From Methylobacterium marchantiae (lineage in GTDB: Bacteria > Pseudomonadota > Alphaproteobacteria > Rhizobiales > Beijerinckiaceae): a DNA stretch of 64,000 nt. Below are positions 48,514 to 57,531 of the stretch, piece by piece; the stretch's first letter is position 1, and each line of letters opens with the position of its first letter. The notes beneath the pieces are model-generated. The model did not search any database. It saw only the letters and a program-made list of their open reading frames with translations, and was not told the origin of the DNA. The DNA is taken from assembly GCF_022179405.1 (NCBI RefSeq), contig NZ_BPQT01000009.1:20425-84424 (forward strand). The letters are read 5' to 3'. The translations under genes were made by a program, and so were the position numbers.

Positions 48514-49656
48514 TCACATCACCTCGATATCGGCCTGGAGGGCGCCGGCGGCCTTGATGGCCTGAAGGATCGAGATCAGGTCTCGCGGGCCGACCCCCAG
48601 GGCGTTGAGGCCATCGACCAGCTCGCGCAGGGTCACGCCTTCCTTGACCAGGGCGAGCTTGTTGCCCTCGCCGGTATCGACCTTGACGCCGGTGCGCGGC
48701 ACCACCGTGGTCGTCCCGTTGGAGAGCGGTGCCGGCTGGCTCACCTGCGGCTGCTCGGTAATGGTGACGGTGAGGTTGCCCTGGGCGATGGCGACGGTGG
48801 AGACCCGCACGTCGCGGCCCATGACGATGATGCCTGAGCGCTCGTCAACGATGACGCGGGCGGTCTGATCCGGCTCCACCTTCAACTGCTCCACCTCGGT
48901 GACGAGGCGGATCATGTTGCCATTGTACTTCGCTGGGATCTGCAGGGTCACGGTGGCCGGGTCGGTGGGTTCGGCGGTGTCGGCGCCCATGAAATCGTTG
49001 ATCGCGGCGGCGATGCGCTTCGAGGTGGTGAAGTCTGGATTGCGCAGGGACAGGCGCAGGGTGCGCATGTCGTTCATCTTGAACGCCATCTCGCGCTCGA
49101 TCATCGCCCCGTTGGGAACGCGCCCGTTGGTGGGGACGCCGCGGGTGATCTTGGCGGCGTCGCCCTCGGCCGAGAAGCCGGCGATGGCCACCGAGCCCTG
49201 TGCCAGTGCGTAGACCTCGCCATCGGCGCCGAGCAGAGGTGTGACGAGAAGGGTGCCGCCCTGAAGCGACTTGGCGTCGCCGAGCGATGACACCGTGATG
49301 TCGATGCGGTTGCCCTGCGTGGCGAAGGGCGGCAGGCTCGCCGTCACCATCACGGCGGCCAGGTTCTGCGTGCGCATCGTGGCGCCGCGGGTATTGACGC
49401 CGAGGCGTTCCAGCATCGCCTGGAGCGACTGCTTGGTGAAGGGGATGTTGTTCAGGGTATCGCCGGTGCCGTTGAGGCCGACGACGATGCCGTAGCCCAC
49501 CAGCTGGTTCTGGCGCACGCCCTCGATGCTCGCGAGATCCTTGACCCGCGACAGGGCGAGAGCCTGTCCGTTCAGGGCGAAGACCAGCGCCAGCAGCGCG
49601 GCGATGCAGCGCGCGAGGCGGGCGGATCGGTGGGGCCGGGCGATCGCGGTTGGCAT
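48514..49656 (-). CDS. flgI: Flagellar P-ring protein FlgI
   Basis: Periplasmic P-ring subunit. The 380-residue protein has a signal peptide (CIAALLALVFALNGQALA), then SRVKDLASIEGVRQNQLVGY and GIVVGLNGTGDTLNNIPFTK, both standard FlgI blocks. It ends DLISILQAIKAAGALQADIEVM. The start is taken at ATG 49656 because it gives a compact signal peptide; earlier ATGs exist. It is divergent from fliX. Confidence 0.96.
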   Translation of the reverse strand: MPTAIARPHRSARLARCIAALLALVFALNGQALALSRVKDLASIEGVRQNQLVGYGIVVGLNGTGDTLNNIPFTKQSLQAMLERLGVNTRGATMRTQNLAAVMVTASLPPFATQGNRIDITVSSLGDAKSLQGGTLLVTPLLGADGEVYALAQGSVAIAGFSAEGDAAKITRGVPTNGRVPNGAMIEREMAFKMNDMRTLRLSLRNPDFTTSKRIAAAINDFMGADTAEPTDPATVTLQIPAKYNGNMIRLVTEVEQLKVEPDQTARVIVDERSGIIVMGRDVRVSTVAIAQGNLTVTITEQPQVSQPAPLSNGTTTVVPRTGVKVDTGEGNKLALVKEGVTLRELVDGLNALGVGPRDLISILQAIKAAGALQADIEVM

Positions 49657-49842
49657 GATGCGCTTTGCTGGTCGGCGGAGCATGTCGTGTGAAATGGACA
49701 TGCAGGACAATCTGCCAGGACCATGCCAAACGCCGCCTTCATCCAACCAATTGAAATTGAAAGATTTTCCTTGAATACGAGGATGATTGCGGCGGCGAGC
49801 ACACCTGCTTTCCCTGCCGACCCGGCAGGTTCTGCCCGGTCG

Positions 49843-49857
49843 TTTACGGACAGTTAA
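49843..49857. promoter_or_regulatory. CtrA-type site in the flgI/fliX gap
   Basis: TTTA-CGGACAG-TTAA(CC) matches the CtrA recognition form TTAA-N7-TTAA(C) with one change. It lies 82 bases before the fliX ATG and 187 bases from flgI. In Caulobacter the fliX/flgI divergent promoters are CtrA targets. Confidence 0.65.
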
Positions 49858-49938
49858 CCACGAGAGCCGGATTCTGACCGTCGGAGTCGATCTTCGTGCC
49901 GATGCGCGGAGCGACGTCCTGACTTTCGGAGACGGCCC

Positions 49939-50370
49939 ATGCGCGTCGATAACCGCCCCGCCTCACAGGCCCTCGCCGCCGCCTCGCCGTCGCCGCGCAA
50001 GGCGGATGCGTCCCAGGCCTTCCTGGTGGGGGGTGAGACGGCCGCTGCTGCATCGTCCGCTGCCTCTGCACCGGCGACGTCGCTGGCCGGGCTCGACGCG
50101 ATCCTGACGCTGCAAAGCCGGGAGGAGCAGCCGGGCGAGCGCCGCCGCCGTTTCGCCAAGCGCGGCCACGACCTCCTCGACGGTCTCGACCGGCTCAAGG
50201 CCTCGCTGGTCATGGGCCGGGTCTCGACGCGCGAGCTCCAGGCCATCGCGAGCCGGCTCTCCGAGCGGGCCGGGAGCAGCGGCGACCCACGCCTCGACGG
50301 GCTCATCGCCGATATCGAGCTCCGCGCGGCGGTGGAGCTCGCCAAGCTGGCGGCGGGGCAGGCCGCCTGA
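49939..50370 (+). CDS. fliX: Flagellar assembly regulator FliX
   Basis: A 143-residue protein with ASQAFLVGG and the helical core GLDAILTLQ, RRRRFAKRGHDLLDGLDRLK and PRLDGLIADIELRAAVELAK, matching FliX. In Caulobacter FliX couples early basal-body assembly to the activity of the sigma54 regulator FlbD. It is divergent from flgI with a CtrA-type site between them. Confidence 0.92.
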   Translation: MRVDNRPASQALAAASPSPRKADASQAFLVGGETAAAASSAASAPATSLAGLDAILTLQSREEQPGERRRRFAKRGHDLLDGLDRLKASLVMGRVSTRELQAIASRLSERAGSSGDPRLDGLIADIELRAAVELAKLAAGQAA

Positions 50371-50407
50371 TCCGAACGGCCCGGATTTGGGCCGACGCCC
50401 TCGCCGC

Positions 50408-53400
50408 TCAGCTTTCCATCATGTCGCGGATGCGACCCGCCAGGGTTTCCACCGGGAACGGCTTGGTGATCATCTGCATGCCCGGATCGAGTTGGCCGTT
50501 ACCGAAGATCGCGTTCTCGGCATAGCCGGTGATGAACAGCACCTTGAGCGAAGGCCTGCTCTCGCGAGCCTGATCCGCGAGCTGGCGACCGTTGAGGCCC
50601 GGCAAGCCGACATCGGTGACCAGGAGATCGACGCGCTCCTGGGTGAGCAGGATCTTGAGCCCGGAAAGGCCGTCCGGGGCGGAGATCGCCCGGTAGCCGA
50701 GGTCTACCAGCACATCGACGATGAGGTCGCGCACCACCGCCTCGTCCTCCACGACGAGGACCGTCTCGCCATCCCCGAGGCGCGAAACCTCGGCGCCGGC
50801 TTCGACAGCGCCCGCCTCCGCTTCGCCGTCGACGCTGCGAGGCAGGTAGAGCTTCACGGCCGTGCCATGCCCGACCTGGGAATCGATCTTGGCGTGACCG
50901 TCGGACTGTCGGGCGAAGCCATAGATCATCGACAGGCCGAGGCCGGTTCCCTGCCCCAGAGGCTTCGTGGTGAAGAAGGGATCGAACGCCCGCGCGATCA
51001 CGTCGGCCGGCATGCCGGTGCCGGTATCCGAGACGGAGATGCAGATGTACTGGCCCGGCTCCACGCCCGGATGCAGGCGGGCATAGGCGCGATCGAGTTC
51101 GGTGTTGACCGTCTCGATGCGCAGGCGGCCGCCATCCGGCATGGCGTCGCGGGCGTTGATCGCGAGGTTGAGGATCGCGTTCTCGAGCTGATGCGGATCG
51201 CACAGGGTCGGCCAGAGCCCCTCCCCCATGGCGATGTCGAGGGCGATCGTCTCGCCGATCGTCCGGCGCAGAAGATCTTCGAGCGATGCGATCAGCAAGT
51301 TGGCATCGACCGATTTCGGATCGAGCGGCTGACGTCTGGCGAAGGCGAGAAGCCGATGCGTCAGGGCCGCGGCCCGGTTGGCCGAGGACATCGCCGCCTT
51401 GGCGTAACGCTCGATATTGTCCATCCGGCCCTGCGACAACCGAGTCTGCATCAGGTCGAGGGAACCGACGATGCCGGTCAGCAAGTTGTTGAAGTCGTGA
51501 GCGATGCCGCCGGTGAGTTGGCCCACCGCCTCCATCTTCTGCGCCTGGCGCAGGGCGTCCTCGGCGAGTTCGAGAGCCGCCGCCTGCTCGCGCTCCGCCG
51601 TAGTGTTGCGGCCGCTGGCATAGACCCTTCCATCCTCGAAGGCGCCGGTCCAGGCGAACCAGCGGTAGGTGCCGTCGATATGGCGCAAGCGGCACTCGAA
51701 CGGGTCGGTGAGCGGTTCGAGGACGATGGCCGAGAAGGTCGAGCAGGTGGCGTCGCGGTCGTCGGGATGGGCGAGATCCGCGAAGGACACACCCGCGAGA
51801 TCCTCGGCCGTCCAGCCGAGGAGCGTCGTCCAGGCGGTGTTAATCGCGGCGATGCGGCTGTCGGTCTCGGCGACCATGAGAAGGTCCTGCGACAGGCGCC
51901 AGGCCCGATCCCTCTCCTGCGTCCGCTCCTGAACCTCCTGCGTGCGGGCCTGGACCTGCTGTTCCAGCGTCTCGTTGAGCCGCCTCAGGGCATCTTCCGC
52001 GAGGGCGCGGTCGGTGACGTCGTGACCCTCGGCGAAGATGCCGGTGACGGTGCCGTCCGCTTCCGTGATCGGCTGGTAGACGAGGTTGAGGACGCGTCGC
52101 TCGAGGATGCCCTCGCGTCCGGACTGAATGGTCACGAGCATGTTGCGGCCGATGAAGGGCCGGCCCGTGGCATAGACCTCGTCGAGGAGTTCGAAGAAGC
52201 CTTGCCCTTCGACCTCGGGCAGTCCCTCGCGGACGCTCACACCGATGAGGTCGCGCTGACCGACGAGCTGGAGATAGGCCTCGTTGGTGTACTCGAACAC
52301 ATGGGACGGCCCGCGCAGGACGCACATGAAGCCGGGCGCATCCTGGAACAGCGTGCGCAGGCGGTCGCGCTCCGCCGTCGTCTGCCGAACCTCGGAAAGG
52401 AGAGCGTTATTGGCCTGCCGGAGGGCTTCGGCCGCCTCCTGCCGCATGCGCACGGCTTCCGCCAGCACGGCATTGCGCTCGCGCTCGGCCTCGTAGGCCG
52501 AGACGCTGGCGAGGCTCGACGAAACCTGTCCGGCGAGAAGCTTGATGAAGCTGAGATAGTCGGCGTCGAAGGGCCGGTGGGGATTGAGGCCGACCATGAG
52601 GGTGCCGAGCGGTGCGCTGCCGCCCTGTCCGATGAGCGGCAGGATCACGGCCTTCGCCGGCGGTCTCGACCAGTCGCCGGTCGGCCATTCCTCCGCCGGG
52701 GCGAGATCGATGACCGTCTCGCGTCCCGTATCGCCCAGCCACCAGCCGAGCGGGCCGGTGGGATCGATGGAATTGGGCAGCGCGGCATGGTCCGGCGATA
52801 TCCCCGTCGTGGAGGCGAGGCGGGCCACGCTTCCCTGGTCGAAGAGATAGATCGCGCTGAACGGCAGGTCGCGGCGATCCTCGCCGAGGCTGGCTTCCGC
52901 GGCCTGGAGGGCGTCGGACCGTGTCTCCGCTCGCGCGAGACTCTCGGCCACGAGACGCAGGATACCGAGCCGCCGCTCGCTGATGACCCGGTCCGTCTCC
53001 TCGCTGACCGCGCAGAACAGACCGCCCACCGATCCGTCATCGTCGATGACGGGGCTGTAGGAGAAGGTATGATAGGTCTCCTCCGGGTAGCCGTTGCGCT
53101 CCAGGAGCAGCAGAAGCCCGCGATCCCAGGTCGCCTCGCCATCCTCGTAGACGCTGCGGATGCGCGCCTCGATATCGTCCCAGATCTCGGCCCAGAGGAT
53201 TTTCGTGGGCTTGGCCAGCGAGTCCGGGTGCTTGAGGCCGAGGGTCGGGCGATAGGCGTCGTTGTAGAAGAACGCGATGTCCGGCCCCCAACCGAGCCAC
53301 ATCTCGAACCGCGACGTCAGTAGGATCCGCAGGGCGACCTTCAGCGCCTCCGGCCAGCTTTCCGGCGGGCCGAGCGGCGTCCGGGTCCAATCCTTGGCCC

Positions 53401-53485
53401 GCATCAGGGCCGCCATCTCGCTCCCGCCGACGAAAATCTCCGACCGTCCGGCAATGGCTTTCGGCAAGGATCGGCTCTCCGGCAC
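50408..53485 (-). CDS. Soluble hybrid histidine kinase with PAS/GAF sensors
   Basis: A 1025-residue cytosolic kinase without membrane helices. It has an N-terminal PAS-like region (PLGPPESWPEALKVALRILL), a GAF-like region, two further PAS regions, then HisKA (QKMEAVGQLTGGIAHDFNNL with His in HDFN), HATPase with N-box NLAINARDAMP, SDTGTGM and GTGLGLSM, and a C-terminal receiver (LLVTDVGLPGLNG with the phospho-Asp, and the Lys in MITKPFP). Start is a GTG at 53485; no strong ribosome site. It sits between dksA and fliX inside the flagellar region, so a motility role is possible but not shown. Confidence 0.9.
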   Translation of the reverse strand: MPESRSLPKAIAGRSEIFVGGSEMAALMRAKDWTRTPLGPPESWPEALKVALRILLTSRFEMWLGWGPDIAFFYNDAYRPTLGLKHPDSLAKPTKILWAEIWDDIEARIRSVYEDGEATWDRGLLLLLERNGYPEETYHTFSYSPVIDDDGSVGGLFCAVSEETDRVISERRLGILRLVAESLARAETRSDALQAAEASLGEDRRDLPFSAIYLFDQGSVARLASTTGISPDHAALPNSIDPTGPLGWWLGDTGRETVIDLAPAEEWPTGDWSRPPAKAVILPLIGQGGSAPLGTLMVGLNPHRPFDADYLSFIKLLAGQVSSSLASVSAYEAERERNAVLAEAVRMRQEAAEALRQANNALLSEVRQTTAERDRLRTLFQDAPGFMCVLRGPSHVFEYTNEAYLQLVGQRDLIGVSVREGLPEVEGQGFFELLDEVYATGRPFIGRNMLVTIQSGREGILERRVLNLVYQPITEADGTVTGIFAEGHDVTDRALAEDALRRLNETLEQQVQARTQEVQERTQERDRAWRLSQDLLMVAETDSRIAAINTAWTTLLGWTAEDLAGVSFADLAHPDDRDATCSTFSAIVLEPLTDPFECRLRHIDGTYRWFAWTGAFEDGRVYASGRNTTAEREQAAALELAEDALRQAQKMEAVGQLTGGIAHDFNNLLTGIVGSLDLMQTRLSQGRMDNIERYAKAAMSSANRAAALTHRLLAFARRQPLDPKSVDANLLIASLEDLLRRTIGETIALDIAMGEGLWPTLCDPHQLENAILNLAINARDAMPDGGRLRIETVNTELDRAYARLHPGVEPGQYICISVSDTGTGMPADVIARAFDPFFTTKPLGQGTGLGLSMIYGFARQSDGHAKIDSQVGHGTAVKLYLPRSVDGEAEAGAVEAGAEVSRLGDGETVLVVEDEAVVRDLIVDVLVDLGYRAISAPDGLSGLKILLTQERVDLLVTDVGLPGLNGRQLADQARESRPSLKVLFITGYAENAIFGNGQLDPGMQMITKPFPVETLAGRIRDMMES

Positions 53486-53943
53486 GTATTGGCCACGGTT
53501 GCATTATGGGGCGGAATACCGGGAGGTCGATGGACCGACCCGCGCGGATCGATCCTATAAATCACGCCGGCACGGTCGCATACCGGCCACGACCATCCGC
53601 TTGCCTTCCGGTCGGCGCACCGTCGCCGAGCGTTGCACCCCTGCCACCGCAAGGGCGCACCTGCACCGCGACGAGGCGCGGGCCGATCTCCCGCGCAGCG
53701 GCGGCGAGCTTTAAGACCGGCCCCATGATTGCTTCGATCCTGGCTCGTGCAGCGGATTTGTCCGAAACCGGCCCATTCCGCGGGGATCGATGCATCCGTT
53801 GCGTGTTTGTCGCAGACTGCATCCATCACGCCCTGGGATGAGGCTGGGGGTAAAGGGTGCGTTGTGGTACGGAGCGCCCTCCAGTAATAGGCACGCGAAA
53901 CATCGCCGCGTACCGGCTGTGACGGACTTGCGAAGGGGCGAGG
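53486..53943. other. Intergenic region between the kinase and dksA
   Basis: About 460 bases between divergent genes. One open frame (53506-53841) is rich in Pro and Arg, lacks a ribosome site and has no family look, so it is not called. The region must contain the promoters for both the kinase and dksA. Confidence 0.5.
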
Positions 53944-54363
53944 ATGGCGACAGTCAAGATCGAGGACGGTTATGTCCCGTCCGAGAACGAGCCGTTCATG
54001 AATGACCGGCAGCGTGAGTATTTCCGCCGCAAGTTGGTGGGATGGAAGGCCGATATCCTGCGCGAAGCACAGGATACGCTGGTGGCACTTCAGACCGAGA
54101 ACGAGAATCATCCTGATCTCGCCGATCGTGCGTCTTCGGAAACCGACCGGGCGATCGAGCTCCGGGCGCGGGACCGCCAGCGCAAGCTGACCGGCAAGAT
54201 CGATGCGGCGCTCTCCCGCCTCGAAGACGGAAGCTACGGCTATTGCGAGGAGACCGGCGAGCCGATTTCCCTGAAGCGCCTCGATGCCCGGCCCATCGCC
54301 ACCCTGTCGCTGGAAGCCCAGGAGCGGCATGAGCGACGCGAGCGCGTCTACCGAGACGAATAA
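53944..54363 (+). CDS. dksA: DksA-family RNA polymerase-binding protein without zinc ligands
   Basis: A 139-residue transcription factor that works with ppGpp at RNA polymerase. The coiled-coil tip D58-L-A-D61-R-A63 matches the DxxDxA motif needed in E. coli. The zinc-finger region has one cysteine only (Y-G-Y-C101-E-E-T104), with Thr, Ser122 and Ala125 where E. coli DksA has its other three Cys. Such Cys-poor DksA proteins act without zinc and are known to substitute under zinc limitation or oxidation. It lies between the kinase and flgH. Confidence 0.93.
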   Translation: MATVKIEDGYVPSENEPFMNDRQREYFRRKLVGWKADILREAQDTLVALQTENENHPDLADRASSETDRAIELRARDRQRKLTGKIDAALSRLEDGSYGYCEETGEPISLKRLDARPIATLSLEAQERHERRERVYRDE

Positions 54364-54366
54364 CAT

Positions 54367-54424
54367 AGATGTAGGCGCGTCTTCGGGGCAGAGATTTTTA
54401 TATCCGCCGGAAACGCCTACATCT
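54367..54424 (+). repeat. Inverted repeat just after dksA
   Basis: A perfect 11-bp inverted repeat, AGATGTAGGCG (54367-54377) and CGCCTACATCT (54414-54424), with a 36-base spacer that includes GATTTTTATATC. It starts four bases after the dksA stop. It could be a 3'-UTR structure or an operator. Confidence 0.8.
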
Positions 54425-54465
54425 TCGAAGGTCAGCCTCGAAGTTTTCGAGCGGACCTTGGCGGC

Positions 54466-54497
54466 AGATCAAATAAAAGCTTGGCTGTATTTGATCT
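54466..54497 (+). repeat. Second inverted repeat, before the 58-residue gene
   Basis: A perfect 10-bp inverted repeat, AGATCAAATA (54466-54475) and TATTTGATCT (54488-54497), with a 12-base loop, in an AT-rich gap. It lies 73 bases before the small membrane-protein ATG and could be a repressor site or stem-loop. Confidence 0.8.
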
Positions 54498-54569
54498 ATC
54501 TCTGTCCGGAACCTTATCCCTCATCTCGCGATTCCCGATACGACTTTGGTGTCGATCGAGGATCCAGAT

Positions 54570-54746
54570 ATGAATAACGAAATTCTGATCTTAGTACTCG
54601 CCGTCGTGACGTTGGGGATCGTCATCGCCGTGGCGATGTGGCAACGCGGCCGTGTCGCCAAGCTCAAAAACGATCCCGAACGCTCGGCCTTCCTCGACAA
54701 CCATGGGACGGCCCCACGTCCGAACCGCCCCGGCACCGAGCATTGA
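54570..54746 (+). CDS. Small single-pass membrane protein in the flagellar region
   Basis: A 58-residue protein with a strong hydrophobic N-terminal helix (ILILVLAVVTLGIVIAVAM) and a charged cytosolic tail (WQRGRVAKLKNDPERSAFLD). GAGG lies eight bases before the ATG. No family is recognised. It converges with flgH. Confidence 0.65.
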   Translation: MNNEILILVLAVVTLGIVIAVAMWQRGRVAKLKNDPERSAFLDNHGTAPRPNRPGTEH

Positions 54747-54767
54747 GAACGTGCGTCCTGCGGCCGC

Positions 54768-55553
54768 TCAGAACGGCAGCAGGACGTCGACCAGTTGCTG
54801 GCCGTAGCGGGGCTGCTGCACATCGGTGATCTGACCGCGGCCGCCATAGGCAATGCGTGCCTGGGCGATCTTCGACGAGTCGATCGTATTGTCGGATTCG
54901 ATGTCCTCGGGCCGTACCACGCCGGCGACGATGAGTTCGCGCACCTCGAAATTAATCCGGATTTCCTGCTTGCCCTCCACGACGAGGTTCCCGTTGGGCA
55001 GGATCTGATTGACGATGGCGGCGATGTTCGTGGTCACCGTCTCGTTGCGCTGAACCGAGCCCGCGCCGTCGCTGGACGAGGTCGATGTTCCGGTGATGAG
55101 CTTGTCCGGGCTGATCCCGGCGGCGGCGACGGCGGCGCTGCTCTCCAGGCCGAACGCGTTGGGAAGCCCCAGGCCCTCCGCATTGGAACGCGAGCGCTTG
55201 GTCTCGTTGTTCAGGTTGGCCTTGTCGGTGACATTGACCTTTATCGTGACGAGATCGCCGATACGCGCGGCGCGCTGATCCTTGAAGAAGGCGCGTGATC
55301 CCGTCCGCCACAGGGAGTTCGGCGCGTAGGAAACCGGCTGGATATCCGGCATCGGCAGGCGCACCGGACGGTAGCCGGGCTGGGACGTCGGATCCTCGAT
55401 GGCCGAGAGCGGCGGCGTCGCGCCGATCTGCGACAGCCGGTCGACGGTGTTGCAGGCGCCGAGGCCCGAGCAGGCCAGCAGGATGGCGGCGAGCGCGATG
55501 GGCTTGGCGATGATGGGCTTGGCGATGAGGCGGCGGGTCGAACGGTTGCTCAT
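54768..55553 (-). CDS. flgH: Flagellar L-ring protein FlgH
   Basis: Outer-membrane lipoprotein of the L-ring; 261 residues. Lipobox LGAC in LLACSGLGACNT, then NSLWRTGSRAFFKDQRAARI, GDLVTIKVNVTDKANLNNET and a C-terminal beta domain (GEINFEVREL-type IRINFEVRELIVAGVV). The signal peptide contains a duplicated IAKPI (IAKPIIAKPIA), from a direct DNA repeat near 55495-55525. It is the last gene of flgF-flgG-flgA-flgH. Confidence 0.95.
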   Translation of the reverse strand: MSNRSTRRLIAKPIIAKPIALAAILLACSGLGACNTVDRLSQIGATPPLSAIEDPTSQPGYRPVRLPMPDIQPVSYAPNSLWRTGSRAFFKDQRAARIGDLVTIKVNVTDKANLNNETKRSRSNAEGLGLPNAFGLESSAAVAAAGISPDKLITGTSTSSSDGAGSVQRNETVTTNIAAIVNQILPNGNLVVEGKQEIRINFEVRELIVAGVVRPEDIESDNTIDSSKIAQARIAYGGRGQITDVQQPRYGQQLVDVLLPF

Positions 55554-55602
55554 GGTCCGGGCTTCCATGGAGAGGCAGCGTTGTTCGGTAGGGAGGGCGG
55601 CG

Positions 55603-56652
55603 TCAGCGTCCGGCATCGAACGTCGCGCTGGCCTGGCGGCCGAGGCTGGCGGGCGAACTGACCGAGACGCGGCCGGGGCCGATGATGGTGGCGGCGAGAA
55701 TCTTCTTGGAGACGGGATTTGTGACGGTGATCGCGGCGCCGAGACGCCCGTTCTCGTTGGCCTGGCCCCGCAGGGAGAGGTTGAGGCCCGGCGCATCGAA
55801 CACGATGGTCACGGCCTCGCCGCGCTGGACCAGATCCGCCGGGGCGATGTCGCCGGAGCGAAGGACGGCGCCGGCGCTCAGGCTGCGCTGGGCGACCTGA
55901 CCCGTGGCGACGGCAGACCCGCCCTGGGCATCGGCCGGCGTCGCCTCGCGAGGGCGGCGTTCGACGGTGATGTCGGCGGCGCCCAGCGTGTCGCCGCGGT
56001 TGAGAGAGCGGGCCAGGACCTGGACCTCGCGGATTTCCTGGACCTGACCGGAGACCCGCAGCGACGCCTGGCGCTCGCCCAGGGTGATGAGGGCGGCGAC
56101 CCGCTTGAGGCGGGGATCGTAGGAGAGATCGAGGGCCGTCGCCTGTCCGTCGAGATCGACCGGTGCGAGCAGGATCGTGTTCTCGCCGTCGAGGCGGATC
56201 GCAAGGTTGCGCTGGTCGAGCCCGTAGGAGGCTTCCAGCACGCGCTTGATCGCGGCCTCGATCTCGGTCGGGCCCACGCGCCGGGCGGCGCGTTGAACCG
56301 AGACCTGCTGGCGGCCGCCGGTCTCGATCTCGCCGAGGCCGAGCGGCATGACCGCCTCGGCGATGCGGCGGGTCTGGATCGTGCCCGACGCGCCGAGCGC
56401 CGGAGCGCGGAACAGCGGTCGCCTCGCGAGATCCGTCGGCGCACCCTCCACGAGATCGCCGAGGGTCAGGATGTCGCCGCGTGCGGTGACGTCGCCGCGC
56501 AGACGGACGCGCTGACCGGCCTCCTCGGCGAGGACATGGACGGTCATGTAGCTGAACGCCGCCAGGGCGATGAAGACGCGCACGACGATGCCGGGCGTGA
56601 GCGTGGCGACGCGCTTGCGCTGTACGGGGTGGATCTGTCTCAGGGCGTACAT
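55603..56652 (-). CDS. flgA: Flagellar basal body P-ring formation protein FlgA
   Basis: Periplasmic chaperone for FlgI assembly; 349 residues. A membrane-spanning signal segment (GIVVRVFIALAAFSYMTVHV) is followed by repeated SAF-like parts, with ARSLNRGDTLGAADITVERR and RSLSAGAVLRSGDIAPADLV, and the C-terminal GEAVTIVFDAPGLNLSLRG. It is longer than enteric FlgA, as in other Alphaproteobacteria. It lies between flgG and flgH. Confidence 0.93.
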   Translation of the reverse strand: MYALRQIHPVQRKRVATLTPGIVVRVFIALAAFSYMTVHVLAEEAGQRVRLRGDVTARGDILTLGDLVEGAPTDLARRPLFRAPALGASGTIQTRRIAEAVMPLGLGEIETGGRQQVSVQRAARRVGPTEIEAAIKRVLEASYGLDQRNLAIRLDGENTILLAPVDLDGQATALDLSYDPRLKRVAALITLGERQASLRVSGQVQEIREVQVLARSLNRGDTLGAADITVERRPREATPADAQGGSAVATGQVAQRSLSAGAVLRSGDIAPADLVQRGEAVTIVFDAPGLNLSLRGQANENGRLGAAITVTNPVSKKILAATIIGPGRVSVSSPASLGRQASATFDAGR

Positions 56653-56728
56653 GGCACGACGCTTTCGGGGACGGGCTGAAGCGAGGACACGAGATCGGGA
56701 GGTCAGCCCGGACGGGCCGGCCGGGTCC

Positions 56729-57520
56729 CTAGCCGCGGAACATCTGCGAGGTGGTCGAGAGCATCTGGTCGGCGGCGGTGACGACCTTCGAGTTCATCTC
56801 GTAGGCGCGCTGGGCCGCGATCAGGGACGAGATCTCGTTGACGGCGTTGACGTTCGCCTCTTCGAGATAGCTCTGCTGCAGGTTGCCGAAGCCTTCCGAG
56901 CCCGGCAGGCCGTTGATGGCGGGGCCCGAGGCGGCGGTCTCGATGAACAGGTTGTCGCCGATGGATTCCAGACCGACCTTGTTGACGAAGCGGGCGAGCT
57001 GGAACTGGCCGAGGGTCTGCGGCGCGGTCTGTCCCGGCACGGTCGCCTGGACCGAGCCCTGCGCGCTGATCGTGACGCTGGTCGCGTTGTTGGGCACCGT
57101 CATGCCCGGATCGACGAGGTAGCCGTCGCGGGTCACGAGCTGTCCCTGGGCGGAGAGGTCGAACGAGCCGTCGCGGGTATAGGCGATGCGGCCGTCGGGC
57201 ATCGTGACCCGGAACAGGCCCTCGCCGCGGATGGCGACGTCGTATTCCTTTTCCGTCGAGGTGAGCGTGCCCTGCGACATCGTCCGGGCGGTCGAGGTCG
57301 TCTTCACGCCCGATCCGATGGCGAGGCCCGCCGGAAGCTGGGTGTTCTGGTCCGAGGTCGAGGAGCCGGCCCGGCGCAGGTTCTGATAGAGCAGGTCCTG
57401 GAAATGGGCCTGCTGGCGCTTGTAGCCGGTGGTGCGCAGGTTCGCGATGTTGTTCGAGATGACCTGGACGTTGAGTTCCTGGGCCGCCATGCCGGTGGCG
57501 GCTGCGTAGAGGGCGCGCAT
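56729..57520 (-). CDS. flgG: Flagellar distal rod protein FlgG
   Basis: Distal rod subunit, 263 residues. It has the N-terminal ALYAAATGMAAQELNVQVIS and NNIANLRTTGYKRQ, the FlgG-specific GSGVKTTSTARTMSQGTL, and the C-terminal LEEANVNAVNEISSLIAAQR with YEMNSKVVTAADQML. It is 11 bases downstream of flgF. Confidence 0.97.
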   Translation of the reverse strand: MRALYAAATGMAAQELNVQVISNNIANLRTTGYKRQQAHFQDLLYQNLRRAGSSTSDQNTQLPAGLAIGSGVKTTSTARTMSQGTLTSTEKEYDVAIRGEGLFRVTMPDGRIAYTRDGSFDLSAQGQLVTRDGYLVDPGMTVPNNATSVTISAQGSVQATVPGQTAPQTLGQFQLARFVNKVGLESIGDNLFIETAASGPAINGLPGSEGFGNLQQSYLEEANVNAVNEISSLIAAQRAYEMNSKVVTAADQMLSTTSQMFRG

Positions 57521-57531
57521 CGTCTGATTCC

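Noticed and set aside
50387-53323. Long plus-strand open frame (about 980 codons) opposite the hybrid kinase
   Set aside because: Rich in Arg, Gly, Asp and Val with no motif, and fully antisense to a gene with clear kinase motifs. It is a shadow of the kinase codons.
53506-53841. 111-codon open frame upstream of dksA
   Set aside because: Pro/Arg-rich composition typical of non-coding GC-rich DNA, no ribosome site, and location in a divergent promoter region.
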